Positions 9,001 through 9,764 of a DNA stretch of 9,764 bases are shown in pieces (position 1 is the stretch's first letter; each line of letters starts with the position of its first letter). Source of the stretch: Flemingiibacterium sp045632605 (GTDB lineage Bacteria; Bacillota; Clostridia; Oscillospirales; CAG-272); the NCBI GenBank assembly GCA_045632605.1, contig JAZQXA010000077.1, positions 1 to 9,764 of the forward strand, given 5' to 3'. The notes under the pieces were generated by a model. That model had not been told where the DNA came from, ran no database searches, and saw only the letters and a list, made by a program, of their open reading frames with translations. Both the position numbers and the translations under genes were made by a program.

Positions 9001-9393
9001 ACGGATCGTCATGTTATTATCGGCATCGCTCGAGGCACTTTCATCACCATATGTCGCTTCGTTAACGTGAACAAGCGAGCGCATATATGCATACATTCTG
9101 TATGTCTTGCCCACAGTGAATGGATTTGACGGAACGTCAAACAAAGCCGCATCCACGCCAATTGCATTTTTATAGTCATAAAGGCGATAGAACGCATCGG
9201 CATCCGGTCCGTTTGCATCAGCTGATTCATCAATATGTGTAACATTCAGCTCTTTGGGACCGCTTGTTGCAACCCACTCGTTTACAAACGCCGTTTCACC
9301 TGTTGCCGCAGAGTCGGCAAACACTGTGAAAGATAGGCTTGAAGCTACGAATGAAGCCGCAAGCAATAGGGATAGAATACGCTTTTTATTCAT
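3028..9393 (-). CDS. Giant exported protein of about 13 tandem carbohydrate-binding-like beta-sandwich modules
   Basis: This 2121-residue protein has a signal peptide (residues 1-26, likely cut after VFA) and then only beta-sandwich-like modules. Approximate borders are A0 35-190, B1 211-369, A1 386-502, B2 508-668, A2 696-808, B3 813-975, A3 1004-1112, B4 1119-1280, A4 1346-1472, B5 1484-1641, C1 1669-1802, C2 1809-1952 and C3 1963-2121. Each ends in a strand of the type (F)D(I/F)..(V/I).(V/I), such as PFDIKDLTIV (492-501) or SFDLDNVSVV (1941-1950), as in CBM4/9- and CBM22-like folds. A1-A4 carry GSSxGYG...PFDI. No catalytic domain, dockerin, SLH domain or LPXTG signal is seen. The inferred role is multivalent binding of a polysaccharide or glycoprotein outside the cell, working with the hydrolase encoded 30 bases downstream. 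The start at 9393 is chosen because a perfect AGGAGGG lies 6 bases upstream and the signal peptide begins there; the frame extends 45 codons further upstream into a hairpin region without a ribosome binding site. An adhesin or S-layer-associated role is an alternative. Confidence 0.92.
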   Translation of the reverse strand: MNKKRILSLLLAASFVASSLSFTVFADSAATGETAFVNEWVATSGPKELNVTHIDESADANGPDADAFYRLYDYKNAIGVDAALFDVPSNPFTVGKTYRMYAYMRSLVHVNEATYGDESASSDADNNMTIRICYNNAEKALVHITDGWALYSADFTAISGVTTFEFRRHWLGSEDTVPFDIGGIYFVELDAAGNEIGQPITPDGSYSPVTGSSIIAVNMKDEVFDRIEIPTDTVDAAVTAGSGQQTQKNTVPATDGFGFTVVLTGSDDVILKPGKYSFTGDFRLGWFDHAKLTLKSGGSYLIASDSNTAPLQAYIGSTLLGSASLNPVSWTTVSKAFELTEDTPMSKIKIELGAIASLDFRNITVTPIEFTSDDGDIIKVTPLEESYISVRNRDYYDDRIIYKDTTANPDGSAKYVSGTSYTISFKARTLPYIAATDGASNNPAKFRVFAGGAQVLWLHELTADWSVVTFEATNFTGEFYLAGSSYGYGVAPFDIKDLTIVKTGTTANLAANANGVFENGAGWDVNNAVIAINKPLSISIADNSEFFRLEKPASGISAFNYASDEELAPGIYYVSGDFRLGEKIDYGKYEFTSVPLGLAADKNGAKLSVNIAGEALKTLDGKADIIVTPEDFVSATFLLKLTSAAKKSDIEFTLDGAYALDFKNVTVENKASEFDSEFTPGDGSLVSRVEADTEAYIHVTGRDYFGDAAAYSDTTKTYDPTKTYEISFMARTDKYIAGADPIGTNPAKMRAILTGALWQFADFTLTPDFVQYGPFEVTGFNGSFSIYGSSSGYGVVPFDIKNLVITEKGATENLAVNADSVFENGAGWEIGASGGPGVKDFAVSSVTDGEYLVIPASSTAGEPTSVTFTNSEKLAPGIYHISGSFKLAEPTDFNKYTFASAIELASDGNAETLTVNVNGENLKTLDGEESVTFNIENWTTSTFKLIVKEGDTVLASDIKFVFGSAVNVGVKDIEIVDGSKLYNPNYLDANGEFAAIIDESDEDPYISFDGRDAGDDRIVYKAGNVEAGAYTISFKARTKPFIAGDSATVAINPARIRAYSGSEMILWYYELTPEWTTVTMSANNFTGEFHICGSSYGYGFAPFDIKDLSIVKDGTIENIAANTLLPETNGIGWSTLDQGGSLKSLTVTPNSGLVYNRILASDNTNTEINFTDSGLLEAGVYHITGKFRVNNSTVLDYNKYESDVFILTADGNVINTNLRASLNGVNLITLSGNDSANVSDAWTEVTFVLDSAVEICMNGLSFELDGAYTLDFADINVTLIEKKATLKSSDISTVMTLLMLKKKHLDELGFNAPWVADGSSVITVVDTVLDNKTGLSGKEDGPVSNSHIHFGGRDNHFDRLTYANDNAKLMPGTYKLSFWGRAADIINTNAVGGSGINLIRVMLGSGISLGSLSSEKSGAFKYDSLVLSKGWSEYTFIFTLETEQPFKFGFTGSSAGYGVIPFDIDEFTLVKLNSGTQKPVTGENIAVNSDVLTVDAAGWYAEDAGGDQLELYASAQTESEYIRVTSGTDGIISIKNSASKKLEPGKYFVTTRARIGILDCAKYTFKDDAMTLIADENMAKLRASFEGKTLMSVEGEDSVLLTSEWADVSFILEVTEPTPVKKLKLIADGATAIDFDYINIDTKINNLDMDAYDPNSGTGLPPVVPADANNLLDGAVSADNLPYWTTDGQTLEVKEDSAGVYFSASNITDNKLGFTYKPGFTVKAGTYKFTAQMRTKNAGEKSKIRVMVGSSFGSAPIDNVWRTVSLNFTVARDTSFELKIYGGPMKININDYEFRNLRFTDVNYIPDEVNLYENGAFDITATVVGEWKMGYGTGDITVNTEDGNNYLTSANRKDANALMVLPFTYTPVPGDVYKISYDIRTSEAGETMNAYLAVGEKADNLITLAQSYKVTDEWTHVEYTYVPITSQTLCVWFGGVDDGKSFDLDNVSVVKKSDNSEAIPEGGQYYTSGDFEGDAEAILADWEVMFGSGTVEIGSEDGNSYLTVKDRAEAYIPAQLSTGLPAIVGRTYRVSYDVRTSVKGETMQGRTALVTGGITYQLLLTEGYAEGGPHLSVITDEWQHLEYTCTVETPGEILLQLRGGVRGEPDNKSFDVDNLVIEILD
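3031..4389 (-). other. Three C-terminal CBM4/9-like modules (C1-C3) of the giant protein
   Basis: Residues 1669-2121 follow a Pro/Gly linker (SGTGLPPVVP, 1656-1665). They form three modules that differ from the A/B array and look like ordinary CBM4/9 units: an early N-L-x-x-(N/D)-G motif (NLLDGA 1670-1675; NLYENGAFD 1810-1818; TSGDFEGD 1967-1974), a central Y-(K/R)-(I/V/F)-(S/T)...R-T strand, and a closing D-N-(V/L) strand in C2 and C3. C2 and C3 are close relatives (GYGTGDITVNTEDGNNYLT against MFGSGTVEIGSEDGNSYLT). C1 instead resembles the N-terminal module of the downstream hydrolase. Confidence 0.75.
4471..8763 (-). repeat. Tandem array of alternating A and B modules with 305-residue period
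   Basis: Residues 211-1641 are built from alternating B and A modules. The A-module motif GSS.GYG..PFDI starts at residues 483, 788, 1093 and 1452, giving spacings of 305, 305 and 359. The B-module strand LDGAY.LDF recurs at 654 and 1264, exactly two periods apart. The B-module D..KY motif recurs at 585, 892, 1196 and 1559, with a diverged form DHAKL at 288. DNA copies have drifted considerably but retain blocks such as the one around 6105 and 7930. This indicates duplication of a two-module A+B unit followed by divergence under selection for protein sequence. Confidence 0.85.
5404..5550 (-). other. Helical insert interrupting the 305-residue repeat period
   Basis: Residues 1282-1330 between modules B4 and A4 are absent at the other B-to-A junctions, which are short acidic linkers. 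The segment SSDISTVMTLLMLKKKHLDELG (1288-1309) looks like an amphipathic helix in an otherwise all-beta protein. It accounts for most of the extra 54 residues in the last repeat spacing. It is not a complete dockerin, as no paired calcium loops are seen, and its role is unknown. Confidence 0.6.
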
Positions 9394-9399
9394 AATTTT

Positions 9400-9406
9400 C
9401 CCTCCT
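9400..9406 (-). promoter_or_regulatory. Strong ribosome binding site AGGAGGG of the giant protein gene
   Basis: Minus-strand AGGAGGG lies 6 bases (AAAATT) upstream of the ATG at 9393. It fixes the start and excludes the in-frame ATG at 9528. The flanking bases are A/T-rich and appear unpaired, so translation initiation should be efficient. Confidence 0.88.
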
Positions 9407-9440
9407 GGAATTTTTGAAATAATGACCGTAAATACGGACA

Positions 9441-9461
9441 TAAGACCGCAATGCGGTCTTA
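9441..9461. repeat. Perfect palindrome, 10-bp arms around one base
   Basis: The arms are TAAGACCGCA and TGCGGTCTTA, separated by a single A. In RNA this would fold as a hairpin with a stem of about 8 bp and a small loop; in DNA it has the symmetry of an operator. It lies 35 bases upstream of the ribosome binding site of the giant protein gene. Confidence 0.75.
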
Positions 9462-9580
9462 CCGAGAACCGAAAGACTTCGGCCTCGGGCACAAATCCGA
9501 GGGGCAGATGTATACCTCTCGGACTCATGCCCCGGGCCGAAACCCGGGTTTTAACAGTGCTTTACACTGTAACTTTTAAA

Positions 9581-9764
9581 TTAATGGAAGTAGTTGTAAG
9601 AGGAAGCACCGAACTTAACGATACAGTCAACGGTTGCACCGAGTGATGCCGCATTACGGTTAGCGTAAGATTCAACGCTATCCGATGCACTTACTTTTTC
9701 TTCACCTGTGATGTCGTATACCACAATGTCTACTACAGACCGGAATTCTGCCACTGCCATTCCA
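9581..9764 (-). CDS. C-terminal end of an upstream protein (partial, 5' end outside window)
   Basis: Sixty codons plus a TAA stop are visible; the frame is open to the right edge. The tail reads ...FRSVVDIVVYDITGEEK, then SDSVESYANRNAAS, and ends SSYNYFH. This pattern, a beta segment followed by a SVESYA helix and a last helix ending in a Gly/Ala-Tyr-x-x-(Y)F cluster, resembles the C-terminal domain at the end of many large secreted Clostridial proteins; that is recalled similarity, not a search result. An internal ATG lies two codons from the window edge, but a 59-residue protein is less likely than the tail of a longer one. It is on the same strand as the giant protein gene, 187 bases upstream, and no clear terminator separates them, so co-transcription is possible. 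Confidence 0.75.
   Translation of the reverse strand, partial: GMAVAEFRSVVDIVVYDITGEEKVSASDSVESYANRNAASLGATVDCIVKFGASSYNYFH

Larger units (their letters stand above)
9394..9580 (-). other. Intergenic leader of the giant protein gene, rich in inverted repeats
   Basis: Between the TAA at 9581-9583 and the start at 9393 lie at least six inverted repeats. They are ACAGTG/CACTGT (9554-9570), CCCGGG/CCCGGG (9531-9548), TCCGAG-type arms (9496-9504 with 9515-9523), a nested hairpin CCGAG(CCGAA...TTCGG)CTCGG (9462-9488), a long near-perfect hairpin (9441-9461) and CCGTA/TACGG (9426-9437). None is followed by a proper T-run on the minus strand, so no standard terminator can be called for the upstream gene. 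No convincing -35/-10 promoter could be placed. The stretch could be a structured 5' leader, a mobile or dispersed repeat, or both. Confidence 0.65.

Noticed and set aside
9394..9528. 45-codon in-frame upstream extension of the giant protein starting at the ATG at 9528
   Set aside because: No ribosome binding site before that ATG, the extension is read through the hairpin array, and a perfect AGGAGGG plus a classical signal peptide mark the start at 9393.
9554..9570. Intrinsic terminator for the upstream partial gene
   Set aside because: The stem is only 6 bp and is followed on the minus strand by TTAAAACCC, not a T-run; too weak to call.
156..9646. Plus-strand open frames, the longest being 3646-4527, 8527-9129, 3019-3618 and 2173-2706
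   Set aside because: They lie opposite strongly supported minus-strand genes, lack ribosome binding sites and give Cys/Ser/Arg-rich sequences without domain features; they are antisense shadows.
9254..9646. Plus-strand open frame spanning the intergenic leader
   Set aside because: It crosses the ends of two minus-strand genes and the palindromic array; its openness is explained by the inverted-repeat composition.

Overview
The window most likely comes from a low-to-mid GC Firmicute of the class Clostridia, perhaps a gut or rumen member of the Oscillospirales type. This rests on strong AGGAGG-type ribosome binding sites, short Lys-rich signal peptides (MKKRFLSAVLG..., MNKKRILSLLL...), very large modular secreted proteins, and an upstream protein ending in a Tyr/Ala-rich tail (...SVESYANRN...NYFH) of a kind common in such genomes. 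The assignment is inference from style; no marker gene is present.

All supported genes lie on the minus strand, so the order of transcription runs from high to low coordinates. (1) 9764-9581 is the C-terminal end of a gene that begins outside the window. (2) 9580-9394 is a 187-base intergenic leader packed with inverted repeats, several of which can pair in mutually exclusive ways. (3) 9393-3028 encodes a 2121-residue exported protein made of about 13 consecutive beta-sandwich, carbohydrate-binding-like modules with no recognisable enzyme domain. Its middle is a tandem array of alternating A and B modules with a period of 305 residues. (4) After only 30 bases, 2997-748 encodes an exported TIM-barrel glycoside-hydrolase-like protein with one N-terminal binding module, closely similar to a module of the giant protein. 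(5) A good intrinsic terminator (740-707) closes this two-gene unit. (6) 659-1 begins a second, paralogous TIM-barrel protein that starts directly at the barrel, with no signal peptide and no binding module; it runs off the left edge.

Read together, this looks like part of a locus for capturing and processing a carbohydrate. A giant secreted multivalent binder and a secreted hydrolase are made from one transcript, and a cytoplasmic relative of the hydrolase may act on imported fragments. The substrate is not visible from the sequence. The most unusual items are the giant catalyst-free binding protein with its strict 305-residue period, the exported/cytoplasmic pair of paralogous barrels, and the hairpin-rich leader with a 1:2 / 2:3 / 3:4 pairing layout.
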